This document shows positions 24,152 through 31,979 of a DNA stretch of 64,000 bases, piece after piece. The notes under the pieces were generated by a model. That model made no database searches. It was not told the origin of the DNA and saw nothing but the letters and a program-made list of their open reading frames with translations. The translations under genes and the position numbers were made by a program. How positions within the stretch are numbered: the stretch's first letter is position 1; each line of letters begins with the position of its first letter. This DNA comes from Marinoscillum sp040222955 (lineage in GTDB: Bacteria > Bacteroidota > Bacteroidia > Cytophagales > Cyclobacteriaceae): the NCBI RefSeq assembly GCF_040222955.1, contig NZ_JAVKCA010000008.1, forward strand, positions 62,001 to 126,000, in the 5' to 3' direction.

Positions 24152-26557
24152 ATGAGTCCCGTGAAAACCAGCAAGAAGACCAACCTGAAAAAAGCAGAAA
24201 TACTCGCAGATTATGCCCTGGCTATTGAAAGCCGTGAGGATAGTTTGATTGGGCGTAAGGAGGTCTTTATGGGCAAGGCCAAATTTGGAATTTTTGGTGA
24301 CGGGAAAGAACTCGCACAGATCGCTGCGGCCAAATACTTTCAAAATGGAGACTGGAGATCGGGATATTACCGTGACCAAACGTTCGTCATGGCCATCGGC
24401 CAGGTGACCTCCCAGCAGTTTTTTGCGCAGCTTTATGCGCATACAGATGTGGCGGCAGAACCTGCTTCTGCCGGACGAATGATGAACGGGCACTTCGGCA
24501 CCCGATCCATTAACTCCAAAGGAGAGTGGCGCACCTTGACAGACATCAAAAACAGCAGCTCTGACATCTCTCCTACTGCCGCGCAAATGCCTCGCCTGAT
24601 AGGCTTGGGATGGGCTTCCAAACTCTACAGAAATAACCCAAACCTCAAAGATTATAAAGATTTTTCCATCAATGGAAATGAAGTGGCCTTTGGCACCATC
24701 GGGAATGCTTCTACCTCAGAAGGTCACTTTTTTGAAGCCATGAATGCCGCCGGGGTGCTACAAATCCCCATGGTGATGTCGGTCTGGGATGACGGATACG
24801 GAATTTCCGTTCCACAAAAATATCACACCACTAAAGAATCTATCTCTAAGGCACTGGCGGGCTTTCAGCGTACCGAAGACCAGGCCGGAATAGAGATATT
24901 TGCCGTAAAGGGATGGGACTATCCCGCCCTGATAGAGACCTACCGCAAGGCTGTGAAAATAGCCAGGGAAGAGCATGTACCTTGTCTGGTGCATGTGGAA
25001 GAACTCACACAGCCCCAGGGACATTCGACATCCGGCTCACATGAGCGCTACAAGCCTAAAGACCGACTGGAATGGGAGAAAGGACATGACTGCCTCCTGA
25101 AGATGCGCAAATGGATGGAAGAAGAAGGAATCGCTTCGGCCACCGAGCTGGATACACTGGAAAAAGAAGCCAAAGCCAGGGCTAAAAAGGCACGTGAAAA
25201 TGCCTGGAAGGATTACATGAGCGAGATCAAAGAAGACCTTAACCAGGCGATCGAATTGATCGGAAAAGCTGCACTGACCTCCGACAACAATAAGATCCTG
25301 CAGCAAATAAAAAATGACCTGAAAAGCTCCCTGAATGCCCTAAAAGCTGACATTGTGAAAGCTGTAAGAAAGAGCCTCAGGTACCTGACTGACAATAACT
25401 CTGAAGAAAAGAAGCGACTTCAGGATTGGCTGAAAGAAAAGCAGCAAAAATACAAAGACGAATACAGTTCACATCTCTACAGCCAGTCTGCAGAATCGCC
25501 TTTAAATACGGAAGCTGTGGCCCCGGTCTTTGGAGAAGAATCCAAACTGGTGGACGGACGAGAAGTTGTTCAGGCCTGCTTTGATGCGCTTTTTGAGCGC
25601 GACCCACGGGTGATCGCCTTTGGAGAAGATGTTGGTAAGATTGGCGACGTAAATCAAGGATTCGCCGGCCTGCAGGAAAAATACGGGGAAATCAGAATTA
25701 CAGACACTGGAATTCGCGAGCTCACTATCATTGGGCAAGGCATTGGGGCCTCCCTGAGAGGCCTGAGGCCTATTGCTGAAATCCAGTACCTCGACTACCT
25801 GATTTATGCGCTCCAGACCCTATCAGATGATCTGGCCAGCCTTCATTACCGCATGAAAGGAGGCCAAAAGGCGCCACTCATCATTCGTACCAGAGGGCAC
25901 CGACTGGAAGGTGTATGGCACAGCGGATCTCCCATGGGGATGATCATCAATTCTCTGCGTGGTATACACGTGCTGGTGCCCAGAAACATGACCCAAGCTG
26001 CAGGATTTTACAATACACTGATGGACGCTGACGATCCGGCCCTGATCATCGAATCTCTCAATGGTTACCGTCTGAAAGAAAAAATGCCCCAAAACATTGG
26101 AGAGATCAAGGTGCCCCTTGGGATTCCGGAAACCCTCCGCGAGGGCACGGACATCACACTGGTCACTTATGGCAGCATGTGCCGTATCGTGATGGATGCC
26201 GCCCAGCAACTGAGTGATTTCAATATCTCATGTGAGGTCATCGACGTGCAGACCCTTCTTCCGTTTGACCGAAACAAGGACATTGTAGAGTCACTGAAGA
26301 AAACCAACAAAATTGCCTTCATTGATGAAGATGTGCCTGGTGGTGCCTCGGCTTTCATGATGCAAAACGTACTGGAAAGGGATGGTGGATACTTCCACCT
26401 GGACTCAAAGCCCATCACCATCACTGCCCAGGAGCACCGACCTGCCTATGGTACGGATGGAGATTACTTCTCGAAGCCGAGCACGGAAGATGTATTTGAG
26501 AAAATCTATGCGTTGATGAATGAGATAAATCCTGATCGGTATAAGGCTATTTTGTAG
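24152..26557 (+). CDS. 2-oxoacid dehydrogenase E1, fused alpha and beta subunits
   Basis: An 801-aa thiamine-diphosphate enzyme. The N-terminal half is E1 alpha: the TPP/Mg region runs from FGTIGNASTSEGHFFEAMNA to VWDDGYGIS. The C-terminal half (from about residue 460) is the transketolase-like E1 beta part: REVVQACFDALFERDPR, AFGEDVG and LTYGS-like segments. A charged linker of about 100 residues (EEEGIASATELDTLEKEA onward) joins them. It decarboxylates branched-chain 2-oxoacids or pyruvate and reduces the lipoyl group of an E2 encoded elsewhere. The fused form is frequent in Bacteroidota. It converges on the next gene with 21 bases between stops. Confidence 0.9.
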   Translation: MSPVKTSKKTNLKKAEILADYALAIESREDSLIGRKEVFMGKAKFGIFGDGKELAQIAAAKYFQNGDWRSGYYRDQTFVMAIGQVTSQQFFAQLYAHTDVAAEPASAGRMMNGHFGTRSINSKGEWRTLTDIKNSSSDISPTAAQMPRLIGLGWASKLYRNNPNLKDYKDFSINGNEVAFGTIGNASTSEGHFFEAMNAAGVLQIPMVMSVWDDGYGISVPQKYHTTKESISKALAGFQRTEDQAGIEIFAVKGWDYPALIETYRKAVKIAREEHVPCLVHVEELTQPQGHSTSGSHERYKPKDRLEWEKGHDCLLKMRKWMEEEGIASATELDTLEKEAKARAKKARENAWKDYMSEIKEDLNQAIELIGKAALTSDNNKILQQIKNDLKSSLNALKADIVKAVRKSLRYLTDNNSEEKKRLQDWLKEKQQKYKDEYSSHLYSQSAESPLNTEAVAPVFGEESKLVDGREVVQACFDALFERDPRVIAFGEDVGKIGDVNQGFAGLQEKYGEIRITDTGIRELTIIGQGIGASLRGLRPIAEIQYLDYLIYALQTLSDDLASLHYRMKGGQKAPLIIRTRGHRLEGVWHSGSPMGMIINSLRGIHVLVPRNMTQAAGFYNTLMDADDPALIIESLNGYRLKEKMPQNIGEIKVPLGIPETLREGTDITLVTYGSMCRIVMDAAQQLSDFNISCEVIDVQTLLPFDRNKDIVESLKKTNKIAFIDEDVPGGASAFMMQNVLERDGGYFHLDSKPITITAQEHRPAYGTDGDYFSKPSTEDVFEKIYALMNEINPDRYKAIL

Positions 26558-26578
26558 CCTGTGATTCGATCTCTGGTT

Positions 26579-27328
26579 TTAGTCTCTGTTGAGGGTAATC
26601 TTGCTGAGGGTAAGATCCGGTGATTCTACCTCATTGCTTTTATTCAAATCCCGATCGTAGATGTAGAATTTGACCTTAAAAGTGTCTGCCCGAAGAATTA
26701 TCGGGAAGCCCGCTGAAAGCATGGCGTAGCTAATGGTACCACTCAAAGAGCGGCCAATGTTTTCCCGGTCAAAAATGGGAATACGCCCATTAAAATCTAC
26801 CACATCGCAACTCGCATTACCAAATTCGGAAGCAAAATCTATTTTGGTGTATGCACCATTTTTCTTCCTCAAAAATTCAATATGAAGGTTGTTGTGAAAT
26901 GGGTTTTTTTGAATGTAAAAAGTATCACTACCAATGTCTTCATAATCCCCTACCTGATAGCTACTGCAATTAAAGGGGGGCCTGTTATCCGTTTCACTAA
27001 AAGGTGTAACGTTTTTTAATGGATCTACGAGATAAAGAGGTGGCTCCACGAGCGGGTCAGAATATCGAACCACGGAATCCCGGGAATCAATGACAATATT
27101 GAATGGGTGGTAGGGCGTGAAAATCTCATCTGCGGTAAGACCAATGTCTCCATCGCCATCCTCAAACTCAAATTTCAATACCATGGAATCCCTGGCAGTC
27201 TCATAGTCAATGTACTGAAGGCTGCTGAAGCGAATACTGGGAATGTCCGGAAATTCTGGTGGCGGAAAACAAGCACTGACCAGCAGTGTGATTAAAATTA
27301 TAGATATTTGAGCTTTTCTCAGGTTCAT
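26579..27328 (-). CDS. Lipoprotein of unknown function
   Basis: A 249-aa protein from the ATG at 27328. The frame extends to 27343, but a -7 element overlaps that ATG, which favours the inner start. The signal peptide ends LLVSAC (lipobox). The mature chain is beta-rich with an acidic FEFEDGDGDIGL near residue 60 that recurs in a Bacteroidota lipoprotein family of unknown role; the acidic loop may bind calcium. Four cysteines suggest disulfides. Outer membrane or periplasmic. Confidence 0.7.
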   Translation of the reverse strand: MNLRKAQISIILITLLVSACFPPPEFPDIPSIRFSSLQYIDYETARDSMVLKFEFEDGDGDIGLTADEIFTPYHPFNIVIDSRDSVVRYSDPLVEPPLYLVDPLKNVTPFSETDNRPPFNCSSYQVGDYEDIGSDTFYIQKNPFHNNLHIEFLRKKNGAYTKIDFASEFGNASCDVVDFNGRIPIFDRENIGRSLSGTISYAMLSAGFPIILRADTFKVKFYIYDRDLNKSNEVESPDLTLSKITLNRD

Positions 27329-27340
27329 ACTCGTTAAAGA

Positions 27341-27348
27341 CAAAACTA
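27341..27348 (-). promoter_or_regulatory. Bacteroidota -7 element of the lipoprotein gene
   Basis: The minus strand reads TAGTTTTG, exact to TAnnTTTG. It ends 12 bases before the ATG at 27328 and overlaps the earlier ATG at 27343, which selects the inner start. Confidence 0.45.
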
Positions 27349-27379
27349 TTATTTCTTTCCCTTATTGTGGATATAACCG

Positions 27380-28351
27380 ATGTTTGATTACGAAAATTTC
27401 AAATCCAAAATATTTTCTATTCAGCCCGAAAATTTTCAGATCAATGCACTGGAGGTCTTTGCCTATCAGTACTTCCACAACCCTACCTATCAAATTTACT
27501 GCCAGCATCTCGGAAAATCCCCGGATAACGTTCACTCTTTACAAGATATTCCTTTTTTACCCATTGAGTTTTTCAAAACCCATCAGGTGATGACCGGACA
27601 ATGGGAGCCGGAGAAGGTTTTCATGAGCAGCGGCACCACAGGAATGCAAAGAAGTGAGCATCATGTGCGCGATCTGAGCTTCTATCATCAGATAGCTCAG
27701 GTAATTTTTGAAAGCCATTACGGCCCTCTCCCGTCTATAGAGATCATGGCGCTCCTTCCCTCCTATCTGGAGCAAGGAGACTCCTCCCTGATTAGCATGG
27801 TGGATCACTTTATGCGCCACAGCCACCCCTCCAGCGCTTACTATCTGGGAGATCATTCATTTCTTCGGCAAGCAATTAACTCCTCAGACCGCAAAAAGTT
27901 GCTCATTGGGGTATCCTATGCATTACTAGACGTGACGGATGAAACAAGGCTTTCTGCCGACAACCTGATCATAATGGAGACCGGCGGCATGAAAGGGCGA
28001 AGGAAAGAAATGATCCGAACTGAACTACATGAGGTACTAATGAAGAACTTCTCCGCATCACACATTCACTCTGAATACGGCATGACTGAACTTACCTCCC
28101 AGGCTTATGCAGTAGAAGGGCAGTTCGCTTTCCCCCCATGGGCCAGGGCACTGATAAGAGACATCAATGACCCATTCACTTTTCTGCCTGCCGGGCGAAC
28201 CGGAGGCCTGAACATTATTGACCTGGCCAACATAAATTCATGTTCATTTCTGGAAACCAAAGACCTTGGATTGGAGAGTAAAACGGGTCATTTTGAGGTA
28301 CTTGGTCGCTTTGATAACTCAGATGTGAGGGGATGCAACCTCTTGGTATAA
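27380..28351 (+). CDS. LuxE-like acyl transferase / acyl-protein synthetase
   Basis: A 323-aa protein of the LuxE/PaaK-like adenylate-forming superfamily. The phosphate-binding signature is MSSGTTGMQRSEH (about 80), followed by IMETGGMKGRRKEM and HSEYGMTELTSQAY (about 230). LuxE activates fatty acids for the luminescence reductase, but no lux genes are here. In Bacteroidota such proteins are often next to exopolysaccharide or lipid genes and the substrate is unknown. It starts 51 bases from the divergent lipoprotein gene. Confidence 0.8.
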   Translation: MFDYENFKSKIFSIQPENFQINALEVFAYQYFHNPTYQIYCQHLGKSPDNVHSLQDIPFLPIEFFKTHQVMTGQWEPEKVFMSSGTTGMQRSEHHVRDLSFYHQIAQVIFESHYGPLPSIEIMALLPSYLEQGDSSLISMVDHFMRHSHPSSAYYLGDHSFLRQAINSSDRKKLLIGVSYALLDVTDETRLSADNLIIMETGGMKGRRKEMIRTELHEVLMKNFSASHIHSEYGMTELTSQAYAVEGQFAFPPWARALIRDINDPFTFLPAGRTGGLNIIDLANINSCSFLETKDLGLESKTGHFEVLGRFDNSDVRGCNLLV

Positions 28352-28382
28352 TAATATTAATGCCGACAATTAGGTGATTTTT

Positions 28383-28414
28383 TTTGTTTAGAACTAAAGT
28401 AAGTGATATTTTTG
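28383..28414 (+). promoter_or_regulatory. Bacteroidota promoter of the 42-aa lipoprotein
   Basis: TTTG (28383-28386), 20-base spacer, TATTTTTG (28407-28414): both elements fit the Bacteroidota consensus. The start codon of the small lipoprotein is 52 bases past the -7 element. Confidence 0.65.
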
Positions 28415-28466
28415 AGAAAGGTAACCAACCAGAGTGTTCTATCCTTTTAGAAAAATAAAGCCGCTC

Positions 28467-28595
28467 ATGAAATTGAAATTTGTAATTATCGCACTCGTAA
28501 TATTAGGTTTTTCAGCCTGTACCCAAAAGACATGCCCAACATACGCTAACGTAGATGTTGAGCAGCAGCTTGTTGAAGAAGCGGCCAAGGTATAA
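28467..28595 (+). CDS. Small lipoprotein, 42 aa
   Basis: ATG at 28467 to TAA at 28593-28595 encodes 42 residues: MKLKFVIIALVILGFSAC, lipobox cysteine at residue 18, then TQKTCPTYANVDVEQQLVEE. Mature size is only 25 residues. A good promoter upstream and a clean lipobox support a real gene. It ends four bases before the convergent NtrC-type gene. Similar tiny lipoproteins are common and uncharacterised in Bacteroidota. Confidence 0.65.
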   Translation: MKLKFVIIALVILGFSACTQKTCPTYANVDVEQQLVEEAAKV

Positions 28596-28599
28596 GCCC

Positions 28600-29757
28600 T
28601 TAAATCTCTACGTATTTTATCACATCCTCCTTCGTAATCTGAGCATTTGACATAATAATCAGTCGCTCAACGATGTTACGAAGTTCTCGTATGTTTCCTG
28701 TCCATTTGTACTTTTGAAGTAATTCAATAGCCTCTGACCCAATCTTCTTGGGGGCCGTGCCATACTCCTGAGACACCTGATTGAGAAAATGATCCACCAG
28801 CAAAGGAATATCATCACTCCTATCCCTCAATGCAGGCACATGTATGATCATCACGCTCAGCCGGTGATATAAGTCTTCCCTAAACCTTCCAGCCTCAATT
28901 TCTTTCCTCAGATCCTTGTTGGTAGCCGCCAGCACCCTGACGTCCACCTTAATGTTTTTATCCCCACCTACACGGGTAATCTGGTTTTCCTGAAGCGCCC
29001 GAAGCACTTTGGCCTGAGCTGACAGACTCATATCACCTATTTCATCTAAAAAAAGGGTTCCACCCTGAGCTTGCTCAAATTTCCCACTTCTTTGCTTGTG
29101 CGCTGAGGTAAATGACCCCTTTTCGTGGCCAAACAACTCACTCTCAATAAGCTCTGACGGGATTGCGGCACAGTTCACTTCGATCATCGGACCGGCACTG
29201 CGCTGACTCTTTTCATGGAGCCACCTGGCCACAAGCTCTTTTCCCGTACCATTTTCTCCTGTGATCAATACCCTTGCCTCAGTAGGCGCCACTTTTTCAA
29301 TGGTTTCTTTGATCTCAACAATTCCTGCTGACTCTCCAACGATATCATACCGACTGTTAATCTTTTTCTTCAGTCTTTTAGTCTCAGTCTGCAGGGTAGA
29401 ATTGCTGAGCGCATTCCTGACAGTGAGTAACAGTCTGTTCAGGTCCGGGGGCTTCTGAATAAAGTCAAACGCTCCTTTCTTGGTGGCGTCTACAGCCGTC
29501 TCTATAGTCCCGTGAGCCGAAATCATAATGAAAGGAACATCAATACCACTCTCCATGGCTTTGGAGAGAAGCTCTACTCCATCCATTTTAGGCATCTTGA
29601 TATCGCAGAGCACCGCATCAAAGCTTTGCTCCTCCAGCAACGCCCAGGCAGCCTCACCGTCCGGGGCTTCACTCACTTCATAAGATTCATCCTCAAGGAT
29701 ATCTTTCAGGGCTTGACGAATGGTTTTTTCATCGTCAACAATCAATATATGAGACAT
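28600..29757 (-). CDS. NtrC-type response regulator lacking a DNA-binding domain
   Basis: A 385-aa protein from the ATG at 29757 (MSHILIVDDEKTIRQ); the frame runs 24 codons further but those are not conserved-looking. Receiver domain at 1-118, then an AAA+ sigma-54 activator domain (about 135-365) with Walker A GENGTGKELV, Walker B GGTLFLDEIGD and a final GNIRELRN. The sigma-54 contact loop, normally GAFTGA, reads GSFTSA. The chain ends about 15 residues after NIVERLIIM, so the Fis-type helix-turn-helix is absent. It is unlikely to be a standard sigma-54 enhancer-binding protein. It lies next to RNase P RNA and no kinase adjoins it. Confidence 0.9.
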   Translation of the reverse strand: MSHILIVDDEKTIRQALKDILEDESYEVSEAPDGEAAWALLEEQSFDAVLCDIKMPKMDGVELLSKAMESGIDVPFIMISAHGTIETAVDATKKGAFDFIQKPPDLNRLLLTVRNALSNSTLQTETKRLKKKINSRYDIVGESAGIVEIKETIEKVAPTEARVLITGENGTGKELVARWLHEKSQRSAGPMIEVNCAAIPSELIESELFGHEKGSFTSAHKQRSGKFEQAQGGTLFLDEIGDMSLSAQAKVLRALQENQITRVGGDKNIKVDVRVLAATNKDLRKEIEAGRFREDLYHRLSVMIIHVPALRDRSDDIPLLVDHFLNQVSQEYGTAPKKIGSEAIELLQKYKWTGNIRELRNIVERLIIMSNAQITKEDVIKYVEI

Positions 29758-29781
29758 GTAAAATGAGTTAAAAATAAAAAA

Positions 29782-30180
29782 AGCAAGTCTATAAGCCGGG
29801 TCCTGTATCCTGCTCCGGCAATATACCAAAACAGAATGCTCATCATTTATCTAGCCCTGACGTCACCATCAGGATCCATCAGCCTACCCATTCTGCATTT
29901 GGGCGAGCAACCCTTAGAGCAGAACCTATTTGGCCTTTCAGCCCGCAAGGTTTACCATGCACCCTTGCTCACACAAGAGCCGGTGAGCTCTTACCTCACC
30001 TTTTCACCTTTACCCAATCGAAAAAATCAAAAGGGAAGTTTGTTTTCTGTGGCACTATCTGTCGCTTATCCATTCCTGAATTAGCGCCTTCCTGTTAGGA
30101 AGTGCGGTGCTCTACGCTGCCCGGACTTTCCTCTCTGACTCCTGTAATTATGGGATCAGAGCGATGAGCCGACTTGCAAT
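29782..30180 (-). ncRNA. rnpB: RNase P RNA, bacterial class A
   Basis: On the minus strand the 5' part has the conserved GAGGAAAGTCCGGGC, and the 3' end has ACCCGGCTTATAGACTT. The P1 ends pair: GCAAGTC (30177-30171) with GACTTGC at the 3' end, followed by a T run. The length of about 400 nt fits. It is the catalytic RNA of RNase P, which trims tRNA 5' leaders. Ends are given to about 5 bases. It lies between a small hypothetical gene and the NtrC-like regulator on the same strand. Confidence 0.95.
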
Positions 30181-30196
30181 GGCAAAAATAGATAAA

Positions 30197-30595
30197 TCAG
30201 AAGACATCCTGACCGGTAATTTTAAACTCCCACTCATCGGCGGTATAAGCCACCTCTGTGATCATCTCTTCGATAAGACCCTCATCTGTGTGATCCAAAA
30301 ATATGGAAGTATCCACCTTCAGAAAGCCATCCTCCACAATGAAGTTGGTATGTACAAAATCCTTGCTTGCTTCCAATACTGCCGGGTAGTCAATGGGATG
30401 ATCCACACTGCATACCTTGGAGGTCACCTGTACAGTCTTTCGATTGTATTTTTCGTGGTCCACAACCCGGGCTATCACAGTCTGGAATCGCTCGTCCTTT
30501 AAGGGAATTACAAAAATTGAATGGTTGTCATCATATTCCTGATACTCTCCACCAATTTTATTGGCAAATCTTTTACTAAAATCTTTAAAGTCCAT
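30197..30595 (-). CDS. Hypothetical protein, 132 aa
   Basis: Not recognised beyond a resemblance in size and pattern to YbjN or type III chaperone-like folds: alternating helix and strands (MDFKDFSKRFANKIGGEYQE; HSIFVIPLKDERFQTVIARV). Acidic, soluble, no signal peptide. It sits directly upstream of rnpB on the same strand. The remaining spacing to rnpB is 16 bases, so rnpB may be co-transcribed or have its promoter inside this gene. Confidence 0.6.
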   Translation of the reverse strand: MDFKDFSKRFANKIGGEYQEYDDNHSIFVIPLKDERFQTVIARVVDHEKYNRKTVQVTSKVCSVDHPIDYPAVLEASKDFVHTNFIVEDGFLKVDTSIFLDHTDEGLIEEMITEVAYTADEWEFKITGQDVF

Positions 30596-30628
30596 GATGT
30601 TTTTTGGTTATGGAAATATACAAAAAAA

Positions 30629-31933
30629 TCAGTTCTGAGAAAGTGCCCGCTTGTAGGTTTCTATAGCGCGCAAGCGCGCTTCTTTATGTGGAACCATGGG
30701 GTCGGGGTAGTCAGGGCTGCCATACTCTGGCACCCAACGTCTGATATAGTTCAGTTCCGGATCAAATTTCTCCTGCTGGCTTTGCGGGTTAAAAACCCTG
30801 AAATAGGGTTGTGCATCCGTACCTGTACCTGCTGCCCACTGCCAGCCACCATTGTTACTACTCAACTCAAAGTCCAGGAGCTTCTCCGCAAAATAGCGCT
30901 CACCCCACCTCCAGTCGATCAGGAGGTGCTTAGTCAGAAAACTGGCAACTACCATTCTCACCCTGTTGTGCATATATCCTGTGGCATTCAACTCACGCAT
31001 ACCCGCATCTACCAGCGGATAGCCCGTCATCCCACGGCACCACTGGTCAAACTGTGTCTCATCATTGAGCCATGGAATGCGATCATATTGTGGCTTGAAG
31101 GCCTGATCTGTCACTCTGGGGTAGTGTGCCAATATCATCATATAAAATTCCCTCCAAATCAGCTCGCTGAGCCATCTTTCAGATAGTTGCTGAGCCCTGC
31201 GAACCAAGTCCCTGATGCTCACTGTACCAAAGCGCAAATGCACTCCAATCCTGGAGGTACCATGCTCAGCAGGGAAGTCTCTTTTAGATGCATAATTGGA
31301 AATTAACGCATCACTCACTTCAGCGGTAGGTAAGTTGAGTTTGGTACGTTCAAATTTCATCTGGCTCAGGGGTGGTATTTCCCTTCCCTCAATTGTCAGG
31401 AGGGCTTTCAGGTCGGCTTCACAGTCGTACTTCGTCACCCCCAGCTGACGGAATTTTTCCAACCATTTATTCTTATAAGGAGTGAAAACCTTGTACGGTT
31501 CTCCTTCTTTGGTAAGAATTTCACCAGCTTCAAAAATGACCTGATCTTTAAAAGTGAAGAAACCCACGCCTTTGGTTTTCAAACTATTTTCCAAAGCAGA
31601 ATCCCGCGCAGTGGCATATGGTTCATAATCACGATTGGTGAAAACGCCATTGACTTCATAATTCTCCAGGATCGATTTAAAAACCTCCTCAGGAGTGCCA
31701 TAATAGACCTGCAGGGTGCTTCCGTAAGTGTGATAGTGAGCATGCAGCTTAGTGACCTGATCATGTATGAAGGTGACCCTTGGATCATTCCTATCCTCCA
31801 ATTCGTCTAATATATTGGAATCAAAAATGAAAATGGGCAAAACAGGAAGTCCATCGGTCAGAGCATAATGAAGCCCGGCGTTATCATGGATCCTAAGATC
31901 TCTACGGTGCCAGAAAATATTAATCTTAGCCAT
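30629..31933 (-). CDS. Deoxyribodipyrimidine photolyase, class I type
   Basis: A 434-aa protein with an N-terminal alpha/beta antenna domain (FWHRRDLRIHDNAGL) and a C-terminal FAD domain. The late signature is RWGERYFAEKLLDFELSSNN followed by GWQWAAGTGTDAQPYFRVFN. Tryptophans of the electron chain are present in GGWQWAAG. It repairs UV-made cyclobutane dimers with blue light, with FADH- as catalyst. Slightly shorter than E. coli PhrB. It cannot be excluded that it is a cryptochrome, but the conserved repair-type C-terminal motif favours photolyase. It stands 46 bases from the TamB gene. Confidence 0.9.
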   Translation of the reverse strand: MAKINIFWHRRDLRIHDNAGLHYALTDGLPVLPIFIFDSNILDELEDRNDPRVTFIHDQVTKLHAHYHTYGSTLQVYYGTPEEVFKSILENYEVNGVFTNRDYEPYATARDSALENSLKTKGVGFFTFKDQVIFEAGEILTKEGEPYKVFTPYKNKWLEKFRQLGVTKYDCEADLKALLTIEGREIPPLSQMKFERTKLNLPTAEVSDALISNYASKRDFPAEHGTSRIGVHLRFGTVSIRDLVRRAQQLSERWLSELIWREFYMMILAHYPRVTDQAFKPQYDRIPWLNDETQFDQWCRGMTGYPLVDAGMRELNATGYMHNRVRMVVASFLTKHLLIDWRWGERYFAEKLLDFELSSNNGGWQWAAGTGTDAQPYFRVFNPQSQQEKFDPELNYIRRWVPEYGSPDYPDPMVPHKEARLRAIETYKRALSQN

Positions 31934-31979
31934 GGCATGAAAACCCGATCCGGCAGGAATAGTTTAAACAATGAGGCAA

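Noticed and set aside
29836..30084. 82-codon open frame on the plus strand over RNase P RNA
   Set aside because: It runs across a structured RNA gene on the opposite strand and has no protein features.
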